Shown here piece after piece: positions 24,081 through 33,700 of a DNA stretch of 62,194 nt. The number at the start of each line of letters is the position of its first letter. The first letter of the stretch is position 1. Origin of the DNA: Opitutaceae bacterium (GTDB lineage: Bacteria > Verrucomicrobiota > Verrucomicrobiia > Opitutales > Opitutaceae); the NCBI GenBank assembly GCA_030648295.1, contig JAUSID010000021.1:1-62194 (forward strand), written 5' to 3'. The translations under genes and the position numbers were made by a program. Below the pieces are notes generated by a model, which was not told the DNA's origin, did no database searches, and saw nothing but the letters and a program-made list of their open reading frames with translations.

Positions 24081-25877
24081 ATGCTAAATGACCTTATAAT
24101 TGGCATGGCCGGTTCCGGCGGCGATGGAATCGTCTCCGCCGGTGAGTCGCTGATGAGCGCCTCGTCCCACGAGGGCTACTATGCCATCCTCACCAAAAGC
24201 TTCGGTTCGCAGATCCGCGGAGGTGAATCCTCCTGCCGTCTGCGCGTGGCGACCGTTCCGGTGCTCAACCCGGGCGGCGCGCTCACGGTGGCGGTGGCGC
24301 TGAACTGGGAGGACTTCCTCCGGTTCGGCGGCGAACTGCCGACCGACGGCGAAACCGTGGTGATCTACGAGCAGAAAACCGGCGTCGCCCCCGACGCCGT
24401 TCCGCTCAAGGTCCGCCCCGCGATCGCCATCGCCGTGCCCATCGAGGATCTGGCGAAGAAAACCGCCGGCACGCTGCTGGCGAAAAACAACGTCATCCTC
24501 GGGCTGGTCGCCGGCTGGTTCGGGCTCGGCCGCCAGGCGATTCTCGAGGGCATTCGCCGCAAGTTTGGCAAAAAAGGGGCCGAGGTCCTCCAGGGCAACG
24601 AGCGCGCCTACGCCGCCGGTCTCGCCTACGCCGATGAGCATCCGGTCAGCCAGGCGCGGCGGCTCGCACCGTCCGTCAGTGGCAAGGGCCGCCGGCGCGT
24701 GACCGATGGCAACGAACTTTGCGCGGAAGCGGCGCTGTTCGCCGGCTGCAAGTTCTTCGGTGGCTACCCGATCACGCCCGCGACCGAAATCATGCAACAC
24801 CTCCAGCGCGACATCTGGAAGCACGGTGGCTCGCTGCTTCAGGCCGAGGATGAAATCGCCGGCATCGCCGCGGCGGTGGGCGCCTCGTTTGCCGGCCAAA
24901 AAGCCATGACCGCCACGTCGGGTCCGGGCCTGTCGCTCAAGACGGAAGTCCTCGGGCTCGCCAGCGGCGTCGAGCTGCCGCTCGTGGTTGTCAATGTGCA
25001 GCGCGGCGGACCCTCAACCGGGCTGCCGACCAAAACGGAGCAGGCCGATTTGTTCGCGGCCGCGTTCTCGGCCCACGGTGACACGGTTCGTCCCATTCTC
25101 GCGCCGATCAGCGTGGAGGACATGTTTCCGATCACGGTCGAGGCCTTCAACATCGCGGAGGAATTCCAGACTCCCGTGATCGTGCTCTCCGACCAGGAGA
25201 TCGCACAGCGGAAGGACATCATCGATCCGATCGACTCCTCGCACCTGAAGATCGTGGATCGGCTGCGGCCCACCGATCAGGAGATGCAACCCTACCTGCG
25301 GTTCCGGTTCACCGATTCGGGCATCAGTCCCATCAGCCATCCGGGCATGAAGGGTGGCAGTTACCTCGCCGCCGGCATCGAACACAACGAGCACGGCGAT
25401 CCGACGAGCAACGGCACCATGCACGAGCGGATGAACGACAAGCGGCTGAACAAGCTGAACCCGCTGAAGCAGCGCCGCGATCTCTTCCATATCGAAGGCG
25501 ATCCGGCCGCGCCGATCGGCGTGATCAGCTGGGGCGGTGTCGCCGGCGTGGCGCTCGAGGCGGTGCGAACCGCGCAGGCGCAGGGGCTACCGGTGAAGCT
25601 GCTGGTCCCGAAGCTGCTCTATCCCGTGGCCGAGGAAATCTACCAGGAATTCTTCGCCTCGCTGGAAAGCTGCGTCGTGGTCGAGCAGTCGCACCAGGGA
25701 CAGCTGCACAAGATCATCCGGATGTGGGTCGACGTGCCGAAGCGTTTCACCTCGTTCGCCAAGAGTGGCGCGAATCCGTTCTCGCCCGCCGAGATCGTCC
25801 GCAAAATCGCGCAACTGGCCACGCCACCGAGCCGGCTGACCGCCACCGCAACCGTCCCGAAAGTCACCGTTTCATGA
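24081..25877 (+). CDS. korA: 2-oxoacid:ferredoxin oxidoreductase, gamma-alpha fusion subunit
   Basis: A 598-residue subunit. The N-terminal gamma domain (residues 1 to about 190) begins LIIGMAGSGGDGIVSAGES; the alpha domain holds GGYPITPATEIMQHL (about 227-241), TATSGPGLSLKTEVLGLAS and RGGPSTGLPTKTEQADL; a transketolase-C-like domain follows. With KorB it decarboxylates a 2-oxoacid, most likely 2-oxoglutarate, to the acyl-CoA while reducing ferredoxin, using thiamine diphosphate. No iron-sulfur motif occurs in this subunit. ATGA overlap with korB indicates translational coupling. Confidence 0.92.
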   Translation: MLNDLIIGMAGSGGDGIVSAGESLMSASSHEGYYAILTKSFGSQIRGGESSCRLRVATVPVLNPGGALTVAVALNWEDFLRFGGELPTDGETVVIYEQKTGVAPDAVPLKVRPAIAIAVPIEDLAKKTAGTLLAKNNVILGLVAGWFGLGRQAILEGIRRKFGKKGAEVLQGNERAYAAGLAYADEHPVSQARRLAPSVSGKGRRRVTDGNELCAEAALFAGCKFFGGYPITPATEIMQHLQRDIWKHGGSLLQAEDEIAGIAAAVGASFAGQKAMTATSGPGLSLKTEVLGLASGVELPLVVVNVQRGGPSTGLPTKTEQADLFAAAFSAHGDTVRPILAPISVEDMFPITVEAFNIAEEFQTPVIVLSDQEIAQRKDIIDPIDSSHLKIVDRLRPTDQEMQPYLRFRFTDSGISPISHPGMKGGSYLAAGIEHNEHGDPTSNGTMHERMNDKRLNKLNPLKQRRDLFHIEGDPAAPIGVISWGGVAGVALEAVRTAQAQGLPVKLLVPKLLYPVAEEIYQEFFASLESCVVVEQSHQGQLHKIIRMWVDVPKRFTSFAKSGANPFSPAEIVRKIAQLATPPSRLTATATVPKVTVS

Positions 25878-26755
25878 TCTCACCCACATCCGAGTGCGGC
25901 TGTCCTCCTCCGGCGGAACCGCTCAAGTCCAAGGATTTTCGCAGCGAACTGAAGCCGATTTGGTGTCCGGGCTGCGGCGACTACGGCGTCGTGACCGCGC
26001 TCTATCGCGCCCTCGCCAACATCGGCCGGCCGCCGCACGAAATCGCTTTCATCTCCGGCATCGGCTGCTCCAGCCGGATTCCCGGCTACACCACCGCCTA
26101 TGGTTTCAACACCGTGCACGGTCGCGCGCTGCCCGTCGCACAGGGCATCAAGATGGCCAGTCCCGATCTGCTCGTGCTCGTCGCGGGCGGCGATGGCGAC
26201 GGCTTCTCGATCGGCGGTGGCCACGTGCCGCATGCCATCCGGCGCAATCTCGACCTCACGTATATCGTCATGGACAACCACATCTACGGGCTCACCAAGG
26301 GCCAGTTGTCCCCCACGACCCCGCGCGGGGCGATCACGTCGAGCAGCACCCACGGCAGCATGGAGGATCCGGTCAACCCGCTCCTTTACGTGCTCGCCTA
26401 CGGTGCGGGCTTCGTCGCGCAAGGCGTGCCGGCCGACATGGACGGGCTGACGAAGATGCTCGAGGAGGCCATCCGGTATCCAGGATTCGCATTCGTGAAC
26501 GTCCAGTCGCCATGCGTCACCTTTGGTGATCCCGACGATCAGTTGAAGGTGCAGAAGACACGGATGCGAAAGCTGGCGGAGATGGGACACGATCCGACGA
26601 ATCGACTGAAGGCGATGGATCTGGCGCAGGAGTACAGCACGTCGCTCTACACCGGCGTCTTCTATCGGAATCCGAATCCGCCTCCGACGTACGACAGCCA
26701 GATTCGGGCGCGGCAGCGCGCGTTGCAGACGCACACGACCGAGGGCGGCGAGTAA
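25874..26755 (+). CDS. korB: 2-oxoacid:ferredoxin oxidoreductase, beta subunit
   Basis: A 293-residue TPP-binding subunit. IWCPGCGDYGVVTALYRAL and ISGIGCSSRIPGY supply the cluster cysteines with a third near SPCVTFG; GGDGDGFSIGGGHVPHAIRR to DNHIYGLTKGQLSPTT is the metal-TPP motif. This pattern fits KorB/OorB rather than pyruvate enzymes. Together with KorA it feeds electrons to ferredoxin. Start ATG 25874 lies in the korA stop. Confidence 0.92.
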   Translation: MISPTSECGCPPPAEPLKSKDFRSELKPIWCPGCGDYGVVTALYRALANIGRPPHEIAFISGIGCSSRIPGYTTAYGFNTVHGRALPVAQGIKMASPDLLVLVAGGDGDGFSIGGGHVPHAIRRNLDLTYIVMDNHIYGLTKGQLSPTTPRGAITSSSTHGSMEDPVNPLLYVLAYGAGFVAQGVPADMDGLTKMLEEAIRYPGFAFVNVQSPCVTFGDPDDQLKVQKTRMRKLAEMGHDPTNRLKAMDLAQEYSTSLYTGVFYRNPNPPPTYDSQIRARQRALQTHTTEGGE

Positions 26756-27100
26756 CAGGAAGCCCGCATTTTTTGACGCTCGGATTGGGCTCCACGGTTT
26801 TCCGCTGGCTGGCGACTCGGTGTTTCGCCGCCTGCTGCAAGCTCATGCGGGCTTAGGCAAAACCGCTGCGCGGTTTTGTGATAAACCGCGGAATCTCGAA
26901 CGGCTGCGACGGCGTACCGATACACCCGGACACCGGTGGCATCCCGGCAAACAAGCGTGTTCCGTTCATGCCAAGTCATGCGCAGTCATTGGCAATTTTC
27001 GCTGCGAGCCGGCAGTGGTCGTGAGCTATGCTGGCGCCCGCTCAGTGTCAGCGAGCGCATCGAAAAGGCTCCCCCACCTTTCGCCCCACCCCACGCCACG
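26756..27100. other. Gap between korB and the GltD-like gene
   Basis: 345 nt without a supported gene. A 10-bp inverted pair AAGCCCGCAT (26760-26769) / ATGCGGGCTT (about 26845-26854) brackets 75 nt, and a perfect hairpin CAAAACCG (26858-26865) / CGGTTTTG (26871-26878) follows. There is a T6 run directly after the first arm (about 26769-26774), but no strong hairpin precedes it. Confidence 0.5.
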
Positions 27101-28543
27101 ATGAGTGACATCGTTCCATCAATTCCGGCGGCCAGCCACGCATGGACCACAACCCCACGGCGCGAGCCGCCGAAACGGGACGCGGTCGAGCGCACGGGCG
27201 ACTTCCGCGAGGTTTACGAGCCGTTCAACGAGGAAGCGGCGCGGGAACAAGCGGCGCGCTGCATCCAGTGTCCCGAGCCGATGTGCGTGGCCGGCTGCCC
27301 GCTGCATCTGAATATTCCGCAGTGGCTCGCGCTCGCGGCCGATGGCCAATGGGACGAGGCCGCGCGCATCCTGCACACCTCGGGCTGCATGCCGGAGATC
27401 GGTGTTCGGCTGTGTCCCTCCGATCACCTCTGCGAGGCCATGTGCGTGATCAGCGGCCGCGCCGAACCCGTCGGCATCTGGGCGCTCGAACACTTCCTGA
27501 GTCAACGCGCGTTTGCCGAGGGCCTGGTGAACGCCACGGTGGCGCCCGCGAACGGCCACCGGGTCGCCGTCCTTGGCGCCGATCCCGGCGGGCTCGCCTG
27601 CGCCGACGAATTGAGCCGCCGTGGCTACGCCGTCACCGTATTCGATCGCCTGTTACCCGAGGCGAACCTGGCGGAAATGACCCCGGGCTTCCGGCTCGAG
27701 CGCACCGTGGCGGAGCGACGCATCGCGCTGCTGCGACAGCAAGGGGTGGAGTTTCACGCCGGCGTCATACCGCAAAAAGATCTCACGCTGCGCGCGCTCG
27801 AGGCATCGTTCGCCGCCGTTTATCTCGCGTTCGGCGCCCGGCGACCGCGCATGCTCGATCTTCCGGGGATAGACCTCCCGGGCGTTGCGCAGGCCCGCGT
27901 TTTCATCCGGCAGCACAGCGCCTCCGCGCTGCCCATCCGCGAGGGACTCGACGTGCGCGGCAAACGCGTGCTCGTGGTCGGCGGCGGCGATACGGCGTTG
28001 GACTGCCTCCGCACTGTCCTGCGCTGCGGCGCCCGCCAGGCGATTGGCGTGTACCGGCACGAGGAGGAGACAATGCCCTGCACCCGCCGCGATTACGAAA
28101 ACGCGATCGAGGAAGGGGTGGTGTATGCCTTTGCCGTCACGCCCATCGCGGTGCTCGGCAATCGCGCGGGACAGGTCACCGCGGTTCGATTCGCGCGCTT
28201 CCATCCGGAGCAGGATAAAACCGGCTTGGCGCCGCATGGCTCACGCCCGGAGGCCGAATTCGAGATTGAAACCGACTTCGTCTTCCTGGCGCTCGGATAC
28301 GAGGGCGATTCAGCTGCCTTGGGCGTCATGGGTGAACTCGAACGCGGCCCGACTGGCGCGCTCGCCATCGACGCCAACCACATGACCAGCCGGCCGGGCG
28401 TATTTGCCGGCGGTGATTTGAGCCGCGGCCCATGCCTCGCGCTCCAGGCGGTCCGCGACGGTCGTGACGCCGCATTCGCGATCGACCGGTATGTGTCGTC
28501 GCCACGGCCGGCGGCAGTAATTTCCACGCCAGGCTCCACCTGA
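27101..28543 (+). CDS. GltD/NfnB-like FAD-dependent oxidoreductase
   Basis: A 480-residue relative of glutamate synthase small subunit and NfnB. The N-terminal cluster domain has CIQCPEPMCVAGCPLHLNIP and SGCMPEIGVRLCPSDHLCEAMC, enough cysteines for two [4Fe-4S] clusters. The first dinucleotide motif reads VLGADPGGLAC, so the usual GxGxxG is GxDxxG; the strand end is VFDRL where an acidic residue is expected. The NADPH site is intact (VVGGGDTALDC) and VFAGGDLSRGPCLALQAVRDG closes the FAD fold. No gltB partner is adjacent. Lying between korAB and nuo operon 2, it may pass electrons between NAD(P)H and ferredoxin or complex I (inference). Confidence 0.85.
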   Translation: MSDIVPSIPAASHAWTTTPRREPPKRDAVERTGDFREVYEPFNEEAAREQAARCIQCPEPMCVAGCPLHLNIPQWLALAADGQWDEAARILHTSGCMPEIGVRLCPSDHLCEAMCVISGRAEPVGIWALEHFLSQRAFAEGLVNATVAPANGHRVAVLGADPGGLACADELSRRGYAVTVFDRLLPEANLAEMTPGFRLERTVAERRIALLRQQGVEFHAGVIPQKDLTLRALEASFAAVYLAFGARRPRMLDLPGIDLPGVAQARVFIRQHSASALPIREGLDVRGKRVLVVGGGDTALDCLRTVLRCGARQAIGVYRHEEETMPCTRRDYENAIEEGVVYAFAVTPIAVLGNRAGQVTAVRFARFHPEQDKTGLAPHGSRPEAEFEIETDFVFLALGYEGDSAALGVMGELERGPTGALAIDANHMTSRPGVFAGGDLSRGPCLALQAVRDGRDAAFAIDRYVSSPRPAAVISTPGST

Positions 28544-28934
28544 ACGCGTGCGGCCGCCAAGTCCGTTCCCGTCCAGCCCGGCTCGTGACGAAACGGTTTC
28601 TAACAGCTCGTTCGTGGATTCGCCGCGCTAATATGGCCGGAGCCTGAAACGTGAAAAACCAGCGTTCCATCGCGGCCGAAACCCGGTGTCACGCGTTGCG
28701 TCGCGGGACCTTTCGCGGCCGCGCCACCGGTTTTGCCATCGAGGCGGCGGCCATCCCGTTTTCCGTATCCATTCTTTCGACACAACGGTGGTTTCCAGCA
28801 GCGGATTTCACCGTCGTCGCGGGTCGAGTGCAAGATATGCGGATTGAACACCAACGCGTGCGATGCCGCGTCGCGCATTCGCTGCCATCATGTCGCCGAA
28901 CCACGATGGCAGCGGCCTCCAACCCACAACCCGA
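28544..28934. other. Gap upstream of nuo operon 2
   Basis: 391 nt with no convincing gene; short frames here are not protein-like. A perfect inverted pair CGCTGCCAT (28880-28888) / ATGGCAGCG (28906-28914) lies 20 nt before nuoA and could fold in the leader. No clear promoter was recognised. Confidence 0.4.
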
Positions 28935-29321
28935 ATGAACGACCTGATGGTCGGCGACCTCATTTATGTCTGCGCCTTCGCCCTCATCGGACTCGGGTTC
29001 GCGATTGGGCCGCTCGTCGCGGTCGTCTTTCTTTCACCCCGCCGCGTTCGCCAGACCGTGGGCAAGACCAACCAGCCCATCGAGTGCGGCATGGATCCGA
29101 TTGGCGACGCTTGGATCCGCTACAGCGCCGTTTACTACCTTTACGCGCTCGTGTTCGTCGCCTTCGCGGTCGACGTGCTGTTCCTGATCCCGGTGGCACT
29201 GGTTTACGGGCGCGGGTTCGAGATCCGCGATTTTGTCGAACTCGTGATTTTCGTCGGCATCCTGTCACTCGTCATCGTGTACGCCTGGAAGAAGGGAATC
29301 TTCGAATGGAAACGCCGCTAA
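28935..29321 (+). CDS. nuoA: NADH-quinone oxidoreductase subunit A (operon 2)
   Basis: A 128-residue three-helix subunit. [20 protein letters not shown] and [18 protein letters not shown] carry the family Cys and acidic residues (AVDV in place of FDVE). The start ATG 28935 places the first helix early. Its 3' end overlaps the proposed nuoB start by 16 nt. Confidence 0.92.
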   Translation: MNDLMVGDLIYVCAFALIGLGFAIGPLVAVVFLSPRRVRQTVGKTNQPIECGMDPIGDAWIRYSAVYYLYALVFVAFAVDVLFLIPVALVYGRGFEIRDFVELVIFVGILSLVIVYAWKKGIFEWKRR

Positions 29322-29881
29322 AGAGCATGGGGCAACCCACCCCGCAGTCCTTCCAGCCGGGCCCTCAGCCTGCGCCCGGTTCCGAACGGCCGGTCGAGTG
29401 CTCCCAGATTGCCCAGTTTGCCAAGCTCGATGATTTGCTCGCGCTGGGCCGCTCCTACTCGCTCTGGCCGCTGACCTTTGGACTCGCCTGCTGCGCGATC
29501 GAGATGATGGCCGCCGGCATGGCGCGCTGGGATCTCGCCCGCTTCGGCGCCGAGGTGTTTCGTCCGTCCCCGCGCCAGGCCGACGTGATGATCGTCGCCG
29601 GCACGGTGAACAAGAAAATGGCGCCAGCGGTGAAGCTGTTGTACGACCAGATGCTCGAGCCCAAATGGGTCATCGCCCTGGGCAATTGCGCGCTCTCGGG
29701 CGGGCCGTTCAACTTCGCCGGGCAGTACGGGATTGTCGAGGGCGTCGACAAACTTTTCCCGGTGGACGTTTACGTACCGGGCTGCCCCCCGCGCCCCGAG
29801 GCGATCATCGAGGGAATTTTGAAGCTCGAGGAAAAAATCACCGGCAAACGCCACTTCCCGGTCGCGAAACTGAAAGAATGA
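29306..29881 (+). CDS. nuoB: NADH-quinone oxidoreductase subunit B (operon 2)
   Basis: A 191-residue N2-cluster subunit. Ligands: [24 protein letters not shown] and [12 protein letters not shown] 29306 has GAAGGGA about 9 nt upstream; ATG 29327 is an alternative that removes the overlap with nuoA. The N-terminal 30 residues are Pro/Gln-rich. Overlaps nuoC by 4 nt. Confidence 0.94.
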   Translation: METPLKSMGQPTPQSFQPGPQPAPGSERPVECSQIAQFAKLDDLLALGRSYSLWPLTFGLACCAIEMMAAGMARWDLARFGAEVFRPSPRQADVMIVAGTVNKKMAPAVKLLYDQMLEPKWVIALGNCALSGGPFNFAGQYGIVEGVDKLFPVDVYVPGCPPRPEAIIEGILKLEEKITGKRHFPVAKLKE

Positions 29882-30525
29882 ACGCGACCCTCGAGCGACT
29901 CACCAGCCAGTTTGTCCAGCTCATCGGTCCGGCCGCGGTCCCCGCGAACTTACCCGTTCGCGCCGCGGCCGGCCCGCATGAGCCGGCAACCGCCGCTGCA
30001 ATCCCGGCCCCCGTTCCGGCCGCCGCCCCTGCCACGGTTCCAACCGCCGCGGCCAGCGCCGCCGTTGCAACCGGAACGCCCGCGGCGCCAAAACCCGCCG
30101 CGCCAGCCGTTCCGCCTCCTCCGCCGCCGAGCCCCGTGCAGGTCGTCGATCATGCGCTCAAGGGCTACCACTTCGACGCCACCGTCAGCCCCGATCAGGT
30201 TGTATCCGCCGCGTCGATTCTCGATCGCGAAGGCTTCGCCCTGGATGCGGTCACCGGCGTCGACTGGATCGCGCAATCCCAGATGGAGGTCGTCTACGAC
30301 TACTTTCATCCGGTCAACGGACTTCGGGCCGTGGTGCGCACTCGCGTGAATCGCGCCGAGCCTGAACTCGCCACCATCTCGAACGTGTTTTCCGGCGCCA
30401 ACTGGCACGAGCGCGAGGCGCACGATTTCTTCGGCCTTCGCTTCACCGGCCACCCGAACCTGACGCCGTTCCTACTGCCGGAGGACGCCACCTTTCACCC
30501 GCTCCGGAAGGACTACCAGCCGTGA
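29878..30525 (+). CDS. nuoC: NADH-quinone oxidoreductase subunit C (operon 2), with Ala/Pro linker
   Basis: A 215-residue subunit. Residues 1-20 are followed by a low-complexity Ala/Pro-rich stretch (about 20-85, including [20 protein letters not shown]), then the conserved NuoC domain: [39 protein letters not shown] and [10 protein letters not shown]. The linker is unusual for NuoC. Overlaps the nuoB stop and nuoD start by 4 nt each. Confidence 0.92.
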   Translation: MNATLERLTSQFVQLIGPAAVPANLPVRAAAGPHEPATAAAIPAPVPAAAPATVPTAAASAAVATGTPAAPKPAAPAVPPPPPPSPVQVVDHALKGYHFDATVSPDQVVSAASILDREGFALDAVTGVDWIAQSQMEVVYDYFHPVNGLRAVVRTRVNRAEPELATISNVFSGANWHEREAHDFFGLRFTGHPNLTPFLLPEDATFHPLRKDYQP

Positions 30526-31664
30526 TCGCCCGGAAAGACTCCCTTTCCGCCGCGCCCGATGGCCAGGGCCCCCAGGAGACCTTCGTGCTGAACCTGGGGC
30601 CGCAGCATCCGGCCGCCCACGGCGTGTTGCGCGTGCTCACGACGATGGAGGGCGAATGGATTCAGCGCGCCGAACCCGTCATCGGCTACATCCATCGGAT
30701 GCACGAGAAGATGGGCGAGAACCGCACGTGGGCCAAGTTTCTCCCCAACACCAGCCGGATCGATTACCTCTCGGCCATGCACTACACCCACGCTTTCGTG
30801 GGGGTGGTGGAGCGCGCGCTGAAAATCGAGGTGCCGGCCCGCGCCGAATACATCCGCGTCATCACGTCCGAGTTGAACCGGATTGCCAGCCACATGGTGT
30901 GGTGGGGCGCGCTGCTCTCGGACTTGGGCGGGCTGACCCCGTTCCTCTACGCGTTCGACGACCGCGAGAAGATCCTCGATTTGCTCGAGGGGCTCTGCGG
31001 CGCGCGGCTCACCTACTGCTATTACCGGTTCGGCGGGCTCTACAACGATGCCGACGACGATTTTCTGAACGGCACGCGCGCGTTCGTGAAGCACATGCCG
31101 CCCCGGCTGCGGATGTATCGTGACCTCGTCAGCGACAACATCATTCTCCGCAAGCGGCTGGAGGAGATCGGCCCGATCAGCGCCGAGATGTGCCGCCGGT
31201 ACGGTGCGACCGGACCGGTGATCCGCGGCGCCGGCGTCGCCTACGATGTCCGCCGGTGCGAGCCCTATTCGGTGTATCCGAAATTCGATTTCAAGATTCC
31301 GACCTATCCGCAGGCTGACTCGATGGCACGCTACCTCGTGCGGATGGACGAGATGGAGCAGAGCCTGCGGATCATCGACCAGGCGCTCGATCAGATCACG
31401 GCCGGCCCGTTCATGGCCCCCAAGGTGCCGCGTGTAATCAAGCTCCCGCCCGGCGATTATTGCTACGCGGTCGAGGCCGCGCGCGGCCGGTTCATGGTCC
31501 GGATTGTGAGCGACGGGAAGGAAATGCCCTACCGCCTCAAGCTGCGCACGCCGTCGTTTTCCAACCTCAGCCTCTTCGAGGAGGCCAGCCGCGGCATGAT
31601 CCTCCCCGACGCGCTCGCGATGATGGGCAGCCTCGACCTGGTGATTCCCGACATCGACCGCTGA
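30522..31664 (+). CDS. nuoD: NADH-quinone oxidoreductase subunit D (operon 2)
   Basis: A 380-residue 49-kDa-type subunit. LNLGPQHPAAHGVLRV carries the quinone-site histidine and NTSRIDYLSAMHYTHAF the tyrosine; GWYSVYPKFDF-type and GDYCYAVEAARGRFMV segments complete the fold. GTG 30522 overlaps nuoC. It differs clearly from NuoD of operon 1, so the operons are not recent duplicates. Confidence 0.94.
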   Translation: MIARKDSLSAAPDGQGPQETFVLNLGPQHPAAHGVLRVLTTMEGEWIQRAEPVIGYIHRMHEKMGENRTWAKFLPNTSRIDYLSAMHYTHAFVGVVERALKIEVPARAEYIRVITSELNRIASHMVWWGALLSDLGGLTPFLYAFDDREKILDLLEGLCGARLTYCYYRFGGLYNDADDDFLNGTRAFVKHMPPRLRMYRDLVSDNIILRKRLEEIGPISAEMCRRYGATGPVIRGAGVAYDVRRCEPYSVYPKFDFKIPTYPQADSMARYLVRMDEMEQSLRIIDQALDQITAGPFMAPKVPRVIKLPPGDYCYAVEAARGRFMVRIVSDGKEMPYRLKLRTPSFSNLSLFEEASRGMILPDALAMMGSLDLVIPDIDR

Positions 31665-31701
31665 ACGCGTCATGCTGATGTTCACGCAACCATACCTTCT
31701 C

Positions 31702-31820
31702 GTAGCGGAGCCCGCCAAGGGCTTCGGCGAAACGGCGAACGATCCGCAGGTAACGAAACGCTTGGCGCGTTCCGCTACACCGGTCACCGCCTCACCGGCC
31801 ACCGATTCACCGCCTCACCG
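31702..31820. repeat. Inverted and tandem repeats in the nuoD-nuoH gap (operon 2)
   Basis: GTAGCGGAGCCCGCCAAGG (31702 on) pairs imperfectly with CTTGGCGCGTTCCGCTAC (31761-31778). Behind it, 31779-31820 is a tandem tract of CACCGCCTCACCGGC-like units running to just before nuoH (31827). Confidence 0.65.
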
Positions 31821-31826
31821 AAGCCG

Positions 31827-32855
31827 ATGACCTTCCTCAATCTCGAGCCCATCCGGATTCTGCTCTACGTCGTCGCGATTTGCGCGTTCGTCGGTCTCAA
31901 CGCCGCCTACCTCGTCCTCGCCGAGCGCAAGATCGCCGGACGCGTCCAACGCCGGCCGGGACCGAATGAAGCCGGCTGGGGCGGCTTGATGCAGCCGTTC
32001 GCCGACGTCGGCAAGCTGCTCGCCAAGCAGATCCTCGTGCCGGCGGGCACCGACACGCTGCTCTACCGGATGGCGCCGCTCATGGTGATGGCGCCGCCGA
32101 TGCTGTGCCTGATGGCGGTTCCGTACGCCGAACACTTTGTCGCGCGCGACCTCAACCTCGGGCTGCTCTTCGTTTTCTCGTTCGGGTCGATTAACGTGAT
32201 GGCGCTGATGCTCGGCGGCTGGGCCTCGCGCAACAAGTACTCGATCATCTCCTCGGCACGCGTCGTTTCCCAGAACGTCGCCTACGAAATCCCGATGCTC
32301 CTCGTCGTGATCACGCTGTTGATGATCACGGGCACGATGAGCCTCCAGGAAATCACCGTGCAGCAGGCGGGCGGGTTCTGGCACTGGAACGTGTTCCGGG
32401 TGTGGGTCAATCCGCTCATGCCGGTGACGTTCATAATTTTCTTCATCTGCATGCTGGCGGAGACGAACCGCGCGCCCTTCGACATGGCGGAGGCCGAGAG
32501 CGAACTGGTGGCCGGCGTGTTCACCGAATACGGCGGCATGGGGTTCGGCGTCTTTTTCATGGCGGAGTACTCGAACATCGTCGTCGGGTGCTGCCTCGCC
32601 ACCGTCCTGTTCTTCGGCGGCTGGCAAAGCCCGATCGGCATCCTCTCCGGCGGCGCGTGGGGGCTCGTCTGGTTCATGCTGAAAACGTACGCGCTGATCA
32701 CGACCGTCATGTGGGTCCGCTGGACGTTTCCGCGCACGCAATTCTACCTGCTGCTCAACCTGTCCTGGAAAATCCTCATTCCCATCTCGCTGTTCACGCT
32801 GTTGCTGACCGGCGCGATGCTGAAGCTGCCACTGCTGTGGAAAGCACTCTTCTGA
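31827..32855 (+). CDS. nuoH: NADH-quinone oxidoreductase subunit H (operon 2)
   Basis: A 342-residue membrane subunit of usual length. AERKIAGRVQRRPGPNEAG, MQPFADVGKLLAKQ and ETNRAPFDMAEAESELVAG with TEYGGMGFGVFFMAEY are the diagnostic loops. Unlike the operon 1 copy it has no N-terminal extension. A 116-nt gap with repeat-like sequence follows. Confidence 0.94.
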   Translation: MTFLNLEPIRILLYVVAICAFVGLNAAYLVLAERKIAGRVQRRPGPNEAGWGGLMQPFADVGKLLAKQILVPAGTDTLLYRMAPLMVMAPPMLCLMAVPYAEHFVARDLNLGLLFVFSFGSINVMALMLGGWASRNKYSIISSARVVSQNVAYEIPMLLVVITLLMITGTMSLQEITVQQAGGFWHWNVFRVWVNPLMPVTFIIFFICMLAETNRAPFDMAEAESELVAGVFTEYGGMGFGVFFMAEYSNIVVGCCLATVLFFGGWQSPIGILSGGAWGLVWFMLKTYALITTVMWVRWTFPRTQFYLLLNLSWKILIPISLFTLLLTGAMLKLPLLWKALF

Positions 32856-32971
32856 ACGGCGATGAACCCAAGCACGCCAAATGCGGCCAGGCGCCAGGGG
32901 CAAAGAGCACGAGACGTTGAGCTCTCCGTGCCTGCTCCGTGCCCCATGCCCCCTGCCACCCCTCACCAGCC
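32856..32971. repeat. Repeat-like gap between nuoH and nuoI (operon 2)
   Basis: Partly complementary blocks: CAGGGGCAAAGAGCACG (about 32897-32913) and CGTGCCTGCTCCGTGCCCC (32927-32945), plus CCCATGCCCCCTGCC. Too imperfect to be certain, but similar in character to the other junction repeats. Confidence 0.4.
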
Positions 32972-33700
32972 ATGAGCCTCGCTTCCGCCATTCGGGAAAC
33001 GTATCTGGGCTTCAAGAGCCTGCTCATCGGCATGCGGATTACCGGACGTGAGGCGTTGAAGCCGAGCCTCACCTCCCAGTATCCGCACGACACGCTGAAG
33101 ATGCCGGCGCGTTTCCGCGGCCACATCCAGCTCGTCCTTGATCCCGCCACGGGCCGGCCGCGCTGCACCGCGTGCGGCTTGTGCGTGAAGGCCTGTCCAA
33201 GTGGGTGCATCGACCTCGATGGCCTGAAACGCGAGGGCGAGAAGAAGAAATCCGTCTCCCGCTACGACCTCGACTTCTCCATGTGCAGCCTCTGCGGCTC
33301 ATGCGTCGAAGTCTGCCCGAGCGACGCGATCGATTTCTCCAAGCAGTACAATGTCGTGAGCTTCAACCGCGAGCAGTTCGCGCACATGGACCTGTACGCG
33401 AAGATCGAAACCGAATCCAGGCTCTGGGCGCAGACGCACCCGCAGCCTACGCCAGCCGCGGCGGTCGCCACCACCGCTGCCGTTGTCCCGGCCGCAGGGT
33501 CCGCACCATCGCCGGCACCGAGTGCCACGAAGCCGGCGCCTGCCGCCGTGGCGATCGATCCTGACATCACGATCATCGCACCCGCTCGCGCGGCGCCTTC
33601 GAACGTTCCCGCGACCAAACCGCCGACCGCGCCTGCGCCGACCGCGGCCCCTCAATCCGATGCTGCTTCCACCGCGGCCACGAACCCGGGAGCCCAATGA
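32972..33700 (+). CDS. nuoI: NADH-quinone oxidoreductase subunit I (operon 2), extended tail
   Basis: A 242-residue subunit. CTACGLCVKACPSGC and CSLCGSCVEVCPSDA hold the two [4Fe-4S] clusters. From about residue 160 an Ala/Pro-rich tail of some 80 residues follows, with a patch DPDITIIAP in its middle. The tail parallels that of operon 1 NuoI. Overlaps nuoJ (ATGA). Confidence 0.93.
   Translation: MSLASAIRETYLGFKSLLIGMRITGREALKPSLTSQYPHDTLKMPARFRGHIQLVLDPATGRPRCTACGLCVKACPSGCIDLDGLKREGEKKKSVSRYDLDFSMCSLCGSCVEVCPSDAIDFSKQYNVVSFNREQFAHMDLYAKIETESRLWAQTHPQPTPAAAVATTAAVVPAAGSAPSPAPSATKPAPAAVAIDPDITIIAPARAAPSNVPATKPPTAPAPTAAPQSDAASTAATNPGAQ

Noticed and set aside
28651-28938. A 95-codon frame in the gap before nuo operon 2
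   Set aside because: Composition is not protein-like, no ribosome-binding site, and it runs into nuoA.
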